Source: Variovorax davisae (GTDB lineage: Bacteria > Pseudomonadota > Gammaproteobacteria > Burkholderiales > Burkholderiaceae_C). Taken from it: a stretch of DNA of 64,000 nucleotides. The stretch spans positions 1 to 64,000 of the forward strand of contig NZ_JASZYS010000022.1 of NCBI RefSeq assembly GCF_030316845.1, read 5' to 3'. The first letter of the stretch is position 1, and every line of letters begins with the position of its first letter. Shown piece after piece: positions 26,401-34,987 of the stretch. The notes beneath the pieces are model-generated. The model searched no databases. It was not told the DNA's origin and saw nothing but the letters and a program-made list of their open reading frames with translations. A program made the translations under genes and the position numbers.

Positions 26401-29251
26401 TGCTGCAGGCACCGCGATGACCGCCACCATCGGTGCGGCGATCCAGGGTTCGGGCGGCCTGGTCAAGACCGACGCCGGAACGCTCGTTCTCACCGGCAGC
26501 AACACCTACACGGGCAACACCACGGTCGACGGCGGCACCTTGAACGTGCGCGGTGGTGCCATCAACTCACCGGCCGCCACGGTCACCGTCGGCAATTCTG
26601 GCAACGGCAGATTGATTCTCGAGAACGGCGGCCGGGTCTCCGGCACAACGAGCGTCGTCGGCGCCAACCCGGGTTCGCAAGGCGCCGTAATGGTCACGGG
26701 CAGCGGCTCCGTGTGGACGACCAGCAGCGGCCTCACGATCGGCGACGCCGGTGCGGGGTCGCTCACGGTCGAGAACGGTGGGGTTGTCCAGAGCGAGTTC
26801 GCACTCGGCGCATTCCGGGGCGGTGCAACCTCCACCATCCGCGTCAGCGGCGGCGGGTCGCGCTGGACCACCAGCGGATTCCTCAGCCTGCTGTCCGGCA
26901 CGAGCACGATGACCATCGACCAGGCCGGCTTGGTGCGCGGCGGCAGTGTGGTGATCGGGGAGAACGCAGGCGCGCAAGCCAGGGCCGTGGTCAGCGGGGC
27001 AGGCTCCACGTTGGCGAGCGACTCGAGCTTCGAAGTGGCGCGCGCCGGCACCGGCTCGCTGACGGTTTCCGATGGGGGCACGGTGACCAGCGTGCTGGGC
27101 TTTGTCGGGCGCGTCGCCGGCGGCGTGGGAAACGCCCTCGTGACGGGCGCCGGTTCGAGTTGGATCAACACGGGCCCCGACCTGACCGTCGGCAATGGCG
27201 GCACCGGAACACTGACGATCAACGAAGGGGCCACGGTCAGCGCGCCAGTGACCTACGTGGCGTACTTTCCGGGGTCGGTGGGAACGCTGAACATCGGTGG
27301 GGCGACCGGCAACGCGCCTGCCGCGCCAGGCCGACTCGACACGCCCACCTTGACGATGGTCGACGGCACGGCGACGGTCAACTTCAACCACACCTCGTCC
27401 GGCTACGAGTTTGCACCACGGATGAGCGGCACCGGCACCGTCAACGCGCTGGCCGGCACCACGATCCTCATGGCCGACAACACCTATGCAGGTGCGACGA
27501 CGATCGCGGCACCCGCCACGCTTCAACTGGGCAATGGCGGCACGACGGGAAGCTTCATTGGGGACGTGGCGAACAACGGCACGCTGGTGTTCAACCGGTC
27601 CGATGCGCTCACGTTCACCGGCTTGATCTCCGGTAGCGGCGGGGTCGTGCAGCAGGGCCCGGGCCTGCTGATCCTGCCTGGCAACCACACCTACGCCGGC
27701 CCGACGACCGTGCAGCAAGGCACCCTCTGGGTCAACGGCTCCATCGCCTCCGCCACGACCGTGGCCGCCGCCGGCACGCTGGGTGGTAACGGCACGATCT
27801 TCGGCAACGTGTTCAACAGCGGAGTTGTCTCGCCTGGCAACTCGATCGGCACGCTCACGATCAACGGGAACTACGTCGGCCAAGGCGGAAGCTTGCGCGT
27901 CGAGTCGCAACTGGGCAGCGACGCTTCGCCCACCGACAAGCTGGTGATCGGCGGCGGCGGCACCGCCACGGGCTCGACCGCCATGCAGGTCGTCAATCTC
28001 GGCGGCGCCGGCGCCCTCACCACCGGCAACGGCATCCCGGTCGTCGAGGCGGTGAATGGTGGATCAACGGCGGCGGGTGCGTTCTCGCTGGCGGCACCGG
28101 TGGCAGCAGGGCCCTACGAATACGTGCTGTTTCGTGGCGGCTTGACGGCCGGCACGGCCGACAACTGGTACTTGCGCTCGACCGCGCCCCCCACCCCGGT
28201 CGCGACGGCGGAAATGCCCGTGCCGCCGCCGGCGCCACAAGCGGCGCCGAACTCCCCTCCCGTGGCGGCAGTTGCACCGGGCCAACCGGCAACGCCGCTG
28301 TACCGTCCCGAAGTGGCCGTGCAGGCGGCCGTGCCGGCGCTCGCGGGCGAACTGGGTCTGGTCACGCTCGGCACGTTTCACGAGCGTCGAGGCGAGCAGA
28401 TGCGCCTGAGTGGCAATGGTCCATTGGCAGCCGGTTGGGGCCGCTTGCTCGGCCAATCGACCGAGCAGCGCTGGTCAGGCGCCGTCAGCCCCGAATTCGA
28501 TGGCAGCTTGTGGGGCATGCAGGTCGGCGTCGACCTGTACGGCATCGACCGTGCCGACGGCCATCGCGACCGGTTTGGCGTGTTCTTCGGCCACGGGCAG
28601 GCGAGCGGCGACGTGAGCGGCACAGCGCTCGGCCGAACGAACATCCCGGTTGGCCGGATCGAGCTGGAGAACAACAGCCTCGGCGCCTATTGGACGCACA
28701 TCGGTCCGTCGGGCTGGTACGTCGACGGCGTCCTGATGCAAACGTGGTTCGACGGCACCCCGCGCTCCAATCGTGGGGTCGGCACAAGCACCGAGGGGAG
28801 CGCCTTCACGGCTTCCCTCGAGGCCGGGTATCCGATTGTGCTGGGTGGCGGCTGGGCACTCGAGCCTCAGGCGCAGATCATCTGGCAGCGCACCTCGCTG
28901 GACAGCACACAGGATCGCTTCTCGACGATCGCCTATGACGACACCGACGGCGTCACCGGCCGTCTGGGCGTGCGCCTGCAGGGCGCCATGCAGCAAGGCG
29001 GAATGGGATGGCAGCCCTGGCTGCGGGCGAACATCTGGCACGGTTCGCGCGGCGCCGATTCGGTCGTATTCGGTGGCGTGCCGATCGCCACACGCGGCGG
29101 CGACACGACGGCGCTGGAAATTGGCGCCGGGGTCGATGTCCAGATCACGCGCGCCGTCGGTTTCTACGCTACGGCCGGCTACACCACGGACATCAGCGGC
29201 GACCATCGCAAAGGTTTCAGCGGCAACGCCGGAGTACGGGTGGCTTGGTAG
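23486..29251 (+). CDS. Large autotransporter (type Va secretion) with beta-helix passenger
   Basis: A 1,921-residue outer-membrane autotransporter. I prefer the ATG at 23486 (AAGGAAGG upstream) over the GTG at 23459. The signal peptide core is ITAIAASVIAGLLASTHS, ending ARA before DC. The passenger is a long predicted beta-helix. Residues about 60-520 have short NxGTIxxxG-type repeats (GTINVSGTGAHGLYV). Autotransporter-associated beta-strand repeats sit near 598, 689, 988 and 1383 (GAGVLTLTASNTYSGATI). About 1030-1270 carries T5SS/PEP-CTERM-associated repeats (VTGSGSVWTTSSGLTIGDAG). A Pro-rich linker (about 1567-1608) leads to a C-terminal barrel of about 285 residues ending in AW, with the usual terminal aromatic. 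No protease triad is evident. Likely roles are adhesion or biofilm. It stands alone with its own promoter region. Confidence 0.95.
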   Translation: MLVQPVSPMCSSRNGHPGFHRIAPFTRTITAIAASVIAGLLASTHSRPARADCLPNPPANGQTVTCTGPASTTTPLDASAASGVTVNINADAVITGNGSGNLITLGAGAQLNNFGSIQPVTQTIGVIALGEDSTLRNFGTLTTSGFNSLTFASVGANNVMRNEAGGRMTLNGDLAAGLLASGTNGNQLINAGLITLNTVQGSGMYAQATNLSVLTNTATGIIESNLDEAFGIGVAGGLFHTLRNDGTIVTRGQGSHGMILNEASESSMTNAGSITTSGGSSETVNRAFGMLVTGGSGNTLENVAGGSITASGIGSSAMEVAGSAANVLRNMGTINVSGTGAHGLYVLAGSDNALENRGTVNVSGQRGNGMRSDDGDTTITNSGQLLVGGRDAFGVFMQGNNNSLLNTGTIQATGTNSDGVLSNTLAGSFISRIENTGTITSASGFGVRGVNGQEALINSGVIRSDVGTAIDLRAGNDTLTLRTGSQITGLADGGTGTDGVILEGTGTASNAFANFETLRMTGTDWTFSGSGAFGNTQIEAGVLRVSGTLTSPVTVQAGTQLHIGIGAASGTVAGNIVDNGSVVFNRSDNLNYGGVISGTGSVTKNGAGVLTLTASNTYSGATIINQGVLAFSSPGNLGSLGNAIVFDGGTLRYLASDFGFIDRLVSLLAGGGAVDTNGFSSEYRGVASGAGALTKIGAGTLTVTGNNTYTGATTIGGGTLQVNGSLASAATTVLSGATLGGTGRIAGSVAVQDGGQIAPGASPGTLTIGGDLSLAAGAVLDYEFGQANVPGGPLNDLMVVGGNLLLDGTLNVTQSAGGNFGPGVYRVINYSGALNNQGLNLGTLPASSGPYFVQTSVANQVNLVNTQGVALTFWDGRDSTLFNNTTVNGGSGTWLASPANDAWTESSGTVNAPWQTNGFAIFQGTPGALTVDNGAGPVTFSGAQFAVDGYTIGGQPLTTTTPSTVIRVGDGTAAGTAMTATIGAAIQGSGGLVKTDAGTLVLTGSNTYTGNTTVDGGTLNVRGGAINSPAATVTVGNSGNGRLILENGGRVSGTTSVVGANPGSQGAVMVTGSGSVWTTSSGLTIGDAGAGSLTVENGGVVQSEFALGAFRGGATSTIRVSGGGSRWTTSGFLSLLSGTSTMTIDQAGLVRGGSVVIGENAGAQARAVVSGAGSTLASDSSFEVARAGTGSLTVSDGGTVTSVLGFVGRVAGGVGNALVTGAGSSWINTGPDLTVGNGGTGTLTINEGATVSAPVTYVAYFPGSVGTLNIGGATGNAPAAPGRLDTPTLTMVDGTATVNFNHTSSGYEFAPRMSGTGTVNALAGTTILMADNTYAGATTIAAPATLQLGNGGTTGSFIGDVANNGTLVFNRSDALTFTGLISGSGGVVQQGPGLLILPGNHTYAGPTTVQQGTLWVNGSIASATTVAAAGTLGGNGTIFGNVFNSGVVSPGNSIGTLTINGNYVGQGGSLRVESQLGSDASPTDKLVIGGGGTATGSTAMQVVNLGGAGALTTGNGIPVVEAVNGGSTAAGAFSLAAPVAAGPYEYVLFRGGLTAGTADNWYLRSTAPPTPVATAEMPVPPPAPQAAPNSPPVAAVAPGQPATPLYRPEVAVQAAVPALAGELGLVTLGTFHERRGEQMRLSGNGPLAAGWGRLLGQSTEQRWSGAVSPEFDGSLWGMQVGVDLYGIDRADGHRDRFGVFFGHGQASGDVSGTALGRTNIPVGRIELENNSLGAYWTHIGPSGWYVDGVLMQTWFDGTPRSNRGVGTSTEGSAFTASLEAGYPIVLGGGWALEPQAQIIWQRTSLDSTQDRFSTIAYDDTDGVTGRLGVRLQGAMQQGGMGWQPWLRANIWHGSRGADSVVFGGVPIATRGGDTTALEIGAGVDVQITRAVGFYATAGYTTDISGDHRKGFSGNAGVRVAW

Positions 29252-29705
29252 CGTCCAAACCTGAGCCTCGGCTCGTCGGAAGACGGCCGCTTTGCGCCGT
29301 GCAATCTCGGTTGCCCGAATGTCGGTTCAGGGCACGGAGCCGACGGACGAGGTGCACGCCTCATGACTGCTTAGCGACCGGTTCCGGACGGGGATTGTTC
29401 TACCCCTGAACTTCCGTTCCTGGCCGCGAGTTCCAGTTCGCGGCCGTGCCTGGTAGCCGGCTTTCGACGTGATCGCATCGTCGGCCATAGACCGCTATCG
29501 GTTGGGTTTGCGAAATGGCAGTCCCGGCCATGAGCTGCCGCTCGCGCATCTAAAACTCATGACTGCTTCAGGGCGACATCCTGACGTTGCCTCTCGCGCG
29601 CGGATAGCGATACGGCCTGTGCGATCCACTCCAAGATGGCTAGATCGGCAGCGGTGGCCGCAACCGTCAGCGCGCTCATGTAAATGTTCCCTTCGACTGT
29701 GGCAA
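29252..29705. other. Gap after the autotransporter; no gene seen
   Basis: About 450 bp between convergent genes. It contains a short copy of the dispersed repeat at 29278-29335. A direct repeat of CTCATGACTGCTT occurs near 29362 and 29558, so the segment may hold two worn copies of one element. I see no coding sequence and no clear terminator. Confidence 0.4.
29278..29335. repeat. Degenerate dispersed repeat, short copy E
   Basis: GGAAGACGGCCGCTTTGCGC, then a CAATCTCGGTTGCCCGAATG block, parallels the AGACGACGGTCTGCGGCC and TTTGGCTGCCGAATG blocks of the copy at 5238. The match is partial and made by eye. Confidence 0.35.
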
Positions 29706-30557
29706 TCAGATGATCATGCCGCCGTTGGGGCTGATCACCTGCCCGACCAGGTAGTGTTCGTCCGAGGCAAGGTACACCGCGAGCGAGGCGTATTCCTCAG
29801 GCCGGCCGACTCGCCCGAGCGGGATCAACTGGTTCACGCGGTTCCTCTGCTCTTCGCTGGCACGCGCGAGATAGTCCTCCAACGGCGGCGTCAGGATGCC
29901 GCCGCAGGCGATGGCATTCACGTAGATGTTGGCGCCGGCGACATCCAGCGCGCTGGTCTTGGTCAGGCTGATGACGCCGGCCTTGGTCGCCGAGTAGCCG
30001 GGGCTGTGCGTGCTGCCAGCGCCCAGCCCGGCGATCGAGGCGTTATTGATGATCTTGCCCGAGCGCCGTGGCTCCATGAGACGCAGCGCTGCGCGGGTGC
30101 AAAAAAACACGCCGTGCATGTTGACTCCCCACCATTTGAGCCAGTCGTCGTCGGACAGCGAAGACACGATGCCCAGCGACTGGCGCGGCATCGGCGTCGT
30201 CACGTATTGCTGGTGCAGGTTGCGCCGTGTCTCCTCGGCGGGCGCATTGGGCACGCGCGCGGCGTTGTTGACCAGGATGTCGACCGTGCCGAAGCGCTGC
30301 ACAGCCTGCGTGAACATCGCGTCGACGGCGGCGCTATCGGAGACATCGCAGCGCAGCGCGAGGCATTGCACACCCTGTGCCTCGAGCCGAGACTGCGTGT
30401 GTTGCAGCGCCCCCTGGTCGATGTTGCACAGCACCAGATGCGCGCCCTCGTCGGCCATCGCCTCTGCAATCACGCCGCCCAGGCCAGGGCCGGCGCCGGT
30501 GACCAGGGCGACCTTGCCGGCCAGGCGGGCCGCACGCAGTCTCTTCTCTTCATTCAT
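29706..30557 (-). CDS. Short-chain dehydrogenase/reductase (SDR)
   Basis: A 283-residue classical SDR. The NAD(P) site is VALVTGAGPGLGGVIAEAM near residues 17-34. NNAA is at 97-100. The catalytic Ser is S174 (INNASIAG) and the YSATK motif gives Y188 and K192. The C-terminus LASDEHYLVGQVISPNGGM is typical of 3-oxoacyl-reductase-like SDRs. I chose the ATG at 30555-30557 because GAGG lies 6 bases upstream; an ATG 12 bases earlier is possible. It lies 42 bp below the BKACE gene and likely oxidises or reduces a beta-hydroxy/beta-keto acid in that pathway. An Asp or similar at the end of strand 2 (CNID) suggests NAD(H). Confidence 0.92.
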   Translation of the reverse strand: MNEEKRLRAARLAGKVALVTGAGPGLGGVIAEAMADEGAHLVLCNIDQGALQHTQSRLEAQGVQCLALRCDVSDSAAVDAMFTQAVQRFGTVDILVNNAARVPNAPAEETRRNLHQQYVTTPMPRQSLGIVSSLSDDDWLKWWGVNMHGVFFCTRAALRLMEPRRSGKIINNASIAGLGAGSTHSPGYSATKAGVISLTKTSALDVAGANIYVNAIACGGILTPPLEDYLARASEEQRNRVNQLIPLGRVGRPEEYASLAVYLASDEHYLVGQVISPNGGMII

Positions 30558-30599
30558 CTGGTGCCTCATGAGTAAGCAAGGCCAGTCGCGCGGGCCAAC

Positions 30600-31532
30600 T
30601 CAGAACCCGACGTTCTTGGCGCCCTTGAGCGAAAGAATCTCGCGCGCCTGCGCCGGCGTCGCGACCTGCAGGCCAAGCCCTTCCAGGATCTCGCGGACCT
30701 TGCGCACCTGCTCCGCGTTCGACTCGGCCAGCTTTCCTGGAGCGATCCACAGGCTGTCTTCCAGCCCGACGCGCACATTTCCCCCCATCGACGCAGCCAT
30801 GGCCGCCACCTTCATCTGATTGCGGCCCGCGCCGAGCACCGACCATCGGAAGTCGTTGCCGAAAAGGCGGTCCGCGGTGCGCTTCATGTGCAGGACGTCG
30901 TCCGGATGTGCGCCGATGCCGCCCAGGATGCCGAACACGGTCTGGACGAAGAAGGGCGGCTTGACGAGCCCGCGATCGATGAAGTGGGCCAGGTTGTAGA
31001 GGTGCGAGGTGTCGTAGCACTCGAACTCGAAGCGCGTGCCGCTGGCCGACAGTTCCCGCAGCGAGGTTTCGATGTCACCGTAGGTGTTGCGGAAGACCAG
31101 GTCCTTGCTGCCCTCCAGGTACGACCGCTCCCAGTCGTGCTTGAATTCCTTGAAGCGATCCAGCATCGGGAACAAGCCGAACCCCATCGAACCCATGTTC
31201 ATCGAGGCGACCTCGGGCTGCAACTCGGTCGCGGGTCGGATGCGTTCTTGCACCGACATGTAAGGCGAGCCGCCGGTAGTCAGGTTGACCACCGCATCGC
31301 ATTCGCCCTTGATGCGCCCCAGAAAGGGCATGAAAGCCTCTGGGCGCTGGTCCGGTTTGCCGGTCACCGGGTCGCGGGCATGCAGGTGGATGATGGCGGC
31401 GCCCGCCTTTGCCGCCGCGATCGAAGACTCTGCGATTTCTTCTGGCGTCACAGGCAGGTACGGCGACATCGAAGGCGTGTGGATCGCACCGGTGACGGCG
31501 CAGCTGATGATGACGACATTCTGTTGGTACAT
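30600..31532 (-). CDS. BKACE family beta-keto acid cleavage enzyme
   Basis: A 310-residue zinc-dependent enzyme of the 3-keto-5-aminohexanoate cleavage (Kce)/BKACE family (PF05853). BKACEs split a beta-keto acid plus acetyl-CoA into acetoacetate and a new CoA thioester. The zinc motif AAIIHLHARDP gives H49 and H51. AVTGAIHTPSMSPYLPVTP is the family's N-terminal signature, and NVRVGLEDSLW near residue 250 holds the conserved Glu. AAGGAGCAACGC precedes the ATG. Neighbours are an SDR downstream and a quinone-oxidoreductase-like flavoprotein and acyl-CoA dehydrogenase upstream, so the SDR may make the beta-keto acid that it cleaves. The specific beta-keto acid is unknown. Confidence 0.92.
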   Translation of the reverse strand: MYQQNVVIISCAVTGAIHTPSMSPYLPVTPEEIAESSIAAAKAGAAIIHLHARDPVTGKPDQRPEAFMPFLGRIKGECDAVVNLTTGGSPYMSVQERIRPATELQPEVASMNMGSMGFGLFPMLDRFKEFKHDWERSYLEGSKDLVFRNTYGDIETSLRELSASGTRFEFECYDTSHLYNLAHFIDRGLVKPPFFVQTVFGILGGIGAHPDDVLHMKRTADRLFGNDFRWSVLGAGRNQMKVAAMAASMGGNVRVGLEDSLWIAPGKLAESNAEQVRKVREILEGLGLQVATPAQAREILSLKGAKNVGF

Positions 31533-31658
31533 GCGTTGCTCCTTTGGAAGCTTGATTGTTCCGAGTCGGTGGAAGGCCGATTGACCAGGAGTGACATGGA
31601 TTTACCCCATTGGGACATTCCGAGTACCGACCCATGTCGAAAACGTCTTGTGCCCCAA

Positions 31659-32387
31659 TCAGGTCTCCGCAAGGAGTTGTTGGCTGGCTCGCGGATACAG
31701 GCGCTCGTCGTATTCAGACAGGCTGGGAAACCTGAGCAGCGCCTCTTCGCAGCTCAGGGACTGCAAGCGCGTGCGCCATGCTTCGAGAACATGCCGCCGC
31801 TGGTCGTCGGATACGTAGGGGATATGCCAACCGACAAAGGGTTCGAGCACACCCATGCCGGTGTAGGCGAGCGTGCCTTGCAGGAGATGCCTGAGCATGT
31901 CCTTCAACGGCCCGTGGATACCACTCTCGCCGAACATGTGTTCCTGTCCACCCAGCGTCAGGCTCACGAGTGCACGCTTGCCGCGAAGGCCTCCACGGTC
32001 GTAGAAGCGCTTTCCGCCATACACGGTCCCCGAAACCAGCACGCGATCGATCCAGCCCTTCAGGATCGCGGGGGTCGAGAACCAGAACACCGGAAAGTTC
32101 AGGATAAGCAGGTCGCACCACAGCAGCTTCTCGAGCTCGGCCTGAATGTCGGCGGCAATCGTGCCCGTCTGCATTCCCTGCCGTTGCTCCAACGCGTAGG
32201 TGCAGTAATCGGGATTGGCCCGCACGCCAAAGTCTTCGGCCGACGCAACGGGATTGAACTTCATGGCGTACAGGTCCGAGACCTGCACTTCGTGGCCCTG
32301 GTGACGAAGCTCTTCGAGTGCCACCGACTTCAGTGCGGCACTAAAGGAACGGGGCTCAGGGTGAGCGTGAACGATGAAGACCTTCAT
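31659..32387 (-). CDS. NAD(P)H dehydrogenase (quinone)-like flavodoxin-fold oxidoreductase
   Basis: A 242-residue flavoprotein of the NQO1/KefF flavodoxin-like family. It begins MKVFIVHAHPEPRSFSAALK, the FMN/FAD phosphate-loop motif of this group. It has LLWCDLLILNFPVFWFSTPA then ILKGWIDRVLVSGTVYGGKR, both highly typical. The gene starts 5 bp below the stop of the acyl-CoA dehydrogenase and is probably co-transcribed with it. It may recycle reduced flavin or detoxify quinones formed in the pathway. The role is inferred from family and context. Confidence 0.9.
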   Translation of the reverse strand: MKVFIVHAHPEPRSFSAALKSVALEELRHQGHEVQVSDLYAMKFNPVASAEDFGVRANPDYCTYALEQRQGMQTGTIAADIQAELEKLLWCDLLILNFPVFWFSTPAILKGWIDRVLVSGTVYGGKRFYDRGGLRGKRALVSLTLGGQEHMFGESGIHGPLKDMLRHLLQGTLAYTGMGVLEPFVGWHIPYVSDDQRRHVLEAWRTRLQSLSCEEALLRFPSLSEYDERLYPRASQQLLAET

Positions 32388-32392
32388 GGCGC

Positions 32393-33646
32393 TCAGCCCG
32401 TGATGTCTTTGCCGAAGATGGCCCTGGCAATCACGAGCTTCTGGATCTCGTTGGTGCCTTCATAGATCTCCGCGATCTTGCAATCACGGTAGATCTCCTC
32501 CACCCGGTAGTGCGAGCCGTCGGCCGCCAGCTCCGCCATGAAGCCATAGCCGCCGAAGATCTGCACGCCATCGCGCGCGAACTCGGCAGCGAGGTTGGTC
32601 GCGTACCACTTCGCCATGGCCGCCTCGGGCTCCGGAAATGCCTCGCCCGCATCCATGCGCAGGGCAGCCTTCATGTAGAGGTTGCGCGCATTCTCGATCT
32701 CGGTGGCGCGCTCGGCCAGCTTGAACTGCCAGTACTGGAACTGCGCGATCTTCTTGCCGAATGCCTGCCGCGTTTTCAGACGCTGGACGCCGTGGTCGAA
32801 CGTGGCCTGCGCCATGCCGACGCCGCTCGCGGCGATGCCGATGCGTCCGTAGGTCAAGGTCTGCAAGGCAATCTTGAGACCGCCGCCGACAGCGCCGACG
32901 ACGTTCTCCGCCGGAACCTGCACGTTGTCGAAATAGATGTCGGCGGTCAACTGGCCGTGATTTCCCATCTTCCGATCGGGCGCGCCGACGCGGACGCCCG
33001 GTGAATCCAGGTCGATCACGATCTCCGTCATGCGGCCTTCCTCCGCGCACAGCAGCACGACGAAATCGGCGACCGGCGCGTTCGTGATGAAGCGCTTGCG
33101 GCCGTTGACCACATAGCTGCCGCCCTCGCGGTTCGCGAAGGTCTGCATCGTCTTGATGCTCAGGTCCGTGCTGGCATCGGGCTCGGTGGTGGCGAAGCTG
33201 CCGATCTTCTCGCCGGCCAGCAGGGGCGCGAGGTAGCGCTGTTGCAGCGCAGGCGATGCATGTTCCAGCGCATGGCCGGCCAGGATGCAATGCACGTCGA
33301 CGACGGCCGCAACGGAGTTCGAGTGGTAGGCCAGTTCCTCGATGAGCGCGGCGGTGGCGCAGGCCGGGTACTTCAGCCCGCGTCCGCCCACCTCGGCCGC
33401 GAAGGGAACGCGGAACAGGCCGGCATCGGCCATCTTGCGAAACAGCTCGCGCGGGAAATTCTCGACCGACTCCTCGCGGTGGCCGATCTCCCACGCCACC
33501 GGCGCGACGTGCTCGTCGGCGAAGCGGCGAACTTCCTCGCGGATGGCCAGCGTTTCCGCGGGCGTGAGCAGGTCGTGATAGAGCTTCGGTTGATGGCGCC
33601 CGGGCGCCTGCTGTGTCAGTGCAATGGTGTTGTCTCCGGCGTTCAT
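32393..33646 (-). CDS. Acyl-CoA dehydrogenase
   Basis: A 417-residue FAD-dependent acyl-CoA dehydrogenase. Family blocks: GLFRVPFAAEVGGRGLKYPA, IGSFATTEPDASTDL, then TYGRIGIAASGVGMAQATFD, RQAFGKKIAQFQ and CKIAEIYEGTNEIQKLVIAR. The Glu in IYEGT is at the catalytic-base position of medium/short-chain enzymes. It introduces an alpha-beta double bond into an acyl-CoA and passes electrons to ETF. It is the first gene of the minus-strand operon dehydrogenase-flavoprotein-BKACE-SDR. A divergent AraC/GlxA-type regulator starts 124 bp away. No CoA-ligase is in this operon. Confidence 0.94.
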   Translation of the reverse strand: MNAGDNTIALTQQAPGRHQPKLYHDLLTPAETLAIREEVRRFADEHVAPVAWEIGHREESVENFPRELFRKMADAGLFRVPFAAEVGGRGLKYPACATAALIEELAYHSNSVAAVVDVHCILAGHALEHASPALQQRYLAPLLAGEKIGSFATTEPDASTDLSIKTMQTFANREGGSYVVNGRKRFITNAPVADFVVLLCAEEGRMTEIVIDLDSPGVRVGAPDRKMGNHGQLTADIYFDNVQVPAENVVGAVGGGLKIALQTLTYGRIGIAASGVGMAQATFDHGVQRLKTRQAFGKKIAQFQYWQFKLAERATEIENARNLYMKAALRMDAGEAFPEPEAAMAKWYATNLAAEFARDGVQIFGGYGFMAELAADGSHYRVEEIYRDCKIAEIYEGTNEIQKLVIARAIFGKDITG

Positions 33647-33770
33647 GTCTCGTGTTTCCTGTGGGGGGTGGTGGGCGCTGCCGGCCCGTTGATGTGAGAC
33701 GAGTCTAGGTTTCGGGGCTTCCGCGGTACATTGGCGAAATTGACGTTTTCAATGCGAAATCGGACAACCC

Positions 33771-34769
33771 ATGCCTCGTGCCGCAATCCTTGCCTTTGAC
33801 GGCTGCTATGCCTCCAGCCTTGGCGGGTTCGCCGACATCCTGCAGGTGGCGAATTCGCATTTGCGTAGGCAGCAGGGTGCTTCCGCGGCGCTCTTTGAGT
33901 GGCGCTTCGTGTCGCTGACGGGCGAACCCGTTGCAGCAAGCAATGGCCTGCAACTGCAGACACATAAGGTCGGCGCGCGTGAACATTTCGACCTCGTCTT
34001 CATACCGAGCCTGCACTACGCCGGCCACTCGAAGTTCGACCAGTTGCTCAAGGATCAGTCCACCGTGTGCGCGTGGCTCACATCGCAGTGGCGTCGCGGC
34101 GCCTGGCTCGCGGCCAACTGTACGGGCACCTTCATCCTGGCTCAGACAGGTCTCCTGGACGGGCGCATCGCCACGACGACCTGGTGGTTGGAACGACAGT
34201 TCCGTACGCGCTTTCCGCGTGTCGATCTGCAATTGCGACCCGTGCTCACGGAAGTCGATCGCCTGCTCTGCGCCGGCGCCTCGGCGTCTTACCTGCTGCA
34301 GGCGGTTCGAGTAGTCGAACGATTCTCCGGCCCGGCGATCGCGTCGCAATGCGCCAAGAGCATGCTCATCGACGTCAGCCAGACGACCCAGACGCCCTAC
34401 CTGCCCATGCTCGCGGACATCAGCCACACCGACGCGGTGGTTCATCGCGCGCAGCACTGGTTGCAATCGAACATGGCCCGACCCGTGCGCATATCCGAGC
34501 TTGCTGCCGAGTTGGCCGTGAGCGAAAGGACGTTGGTCCGACGCTTCGGCGCCGTCCTCGATCAGTCCCCGCTGACCTACTTGCAACACCTGCGTATCGA
34601 CTCCGCTCGAGCCCTCCTGGAAGCCAGCGATCTCGGCGTCGATCAGATCGCGTCACAGGTGGGCTACAACGACCCCAGTTCCTTTTCGCGGCTGTTTCGC
34701 GAGCGCATGGGACTGAGCCCGGGCGCCTATCGAAGTCGATACCAGTCCATGGGTGCCGAGTCCCCCTAG
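33771..34769 (+). CDS. GlxA-type AraC-family transcriptional regulator (DJ-1/PfpI sensor plus HTH)
   Basis: A 332-residue regulator with two domains. Residues about 1-190 form a DJ-1/PfpI-like fold (AAILAFDGCYASSLGGFADI; the elbow LAANCTGTFILAQTGLLDGR; then ATTTWWL). Residues about 225-325 form an AraC helix-turn-helix pair (ISELAAELAVSERTLVRRFG, DQIASQVGYNDPSSFSRLFR, GLSPGAYRSRY). Such regulators often sense small carboxylates or amines. It is divergent from the acyl-CoA dehydrogenase/BKACE operon and is its likely activator. An ATTG-N7-CAAT inverted repeat at 33739-33753, just before its start, may be a binding site. Confidence 0.93.
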   Translation: MPRAAILAFDGCYASSLGGFADILQVANSHLRRQQGASAALFEWRFVSLTGEPVAASNGLQLQTHKVGAREHFDLVFIPSLHYAGHSKFDQLLKDQSTVCAWLTSQWRRGAWLAANCTGTFILAQTGLLDGRIATTTWWLERQFRTRFPRVDLQLRPVLTEVDRLLCAGASASYLLQAVRVVERFSGPAIASQCAKSMLIDVSQTTQTPYLPMLADISHTDAVVHRAQHWLQSNMARPVRISELAAELAVSERTLVRRFGAVLDQSPLTYLQHLRIDSARALLEASDLGVDQIASQVGYNDPSSFSRLFRERMGLSPGAYRSRYQSMGAESP

Positions 34770-34987
34770 ACCTCAACGCAGCGCCGCAGCTTCGACAAGT
34801 CAACTGCGGATGGGATCGCTTCAAGGCGGGCATTCGTGCTTTCCCGCACATTCCCGGATTGATAAATGGATGTCTCCGTCCGTCAATTGCGAACATCCGT
34901 CGGCATTGCAAACTTCTCCCTTGTTGAACGCCGAAAGCCAAGTGACGCGTGCTGATTCCTCCGCTGATATTGACGCGAGTATGGCGC

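Noticed and set aside
26567..27910. 447-codon minus-strand frame
   Set aside because: Same cause: shadow of the autotransporter repeats, with no start signal or domain.
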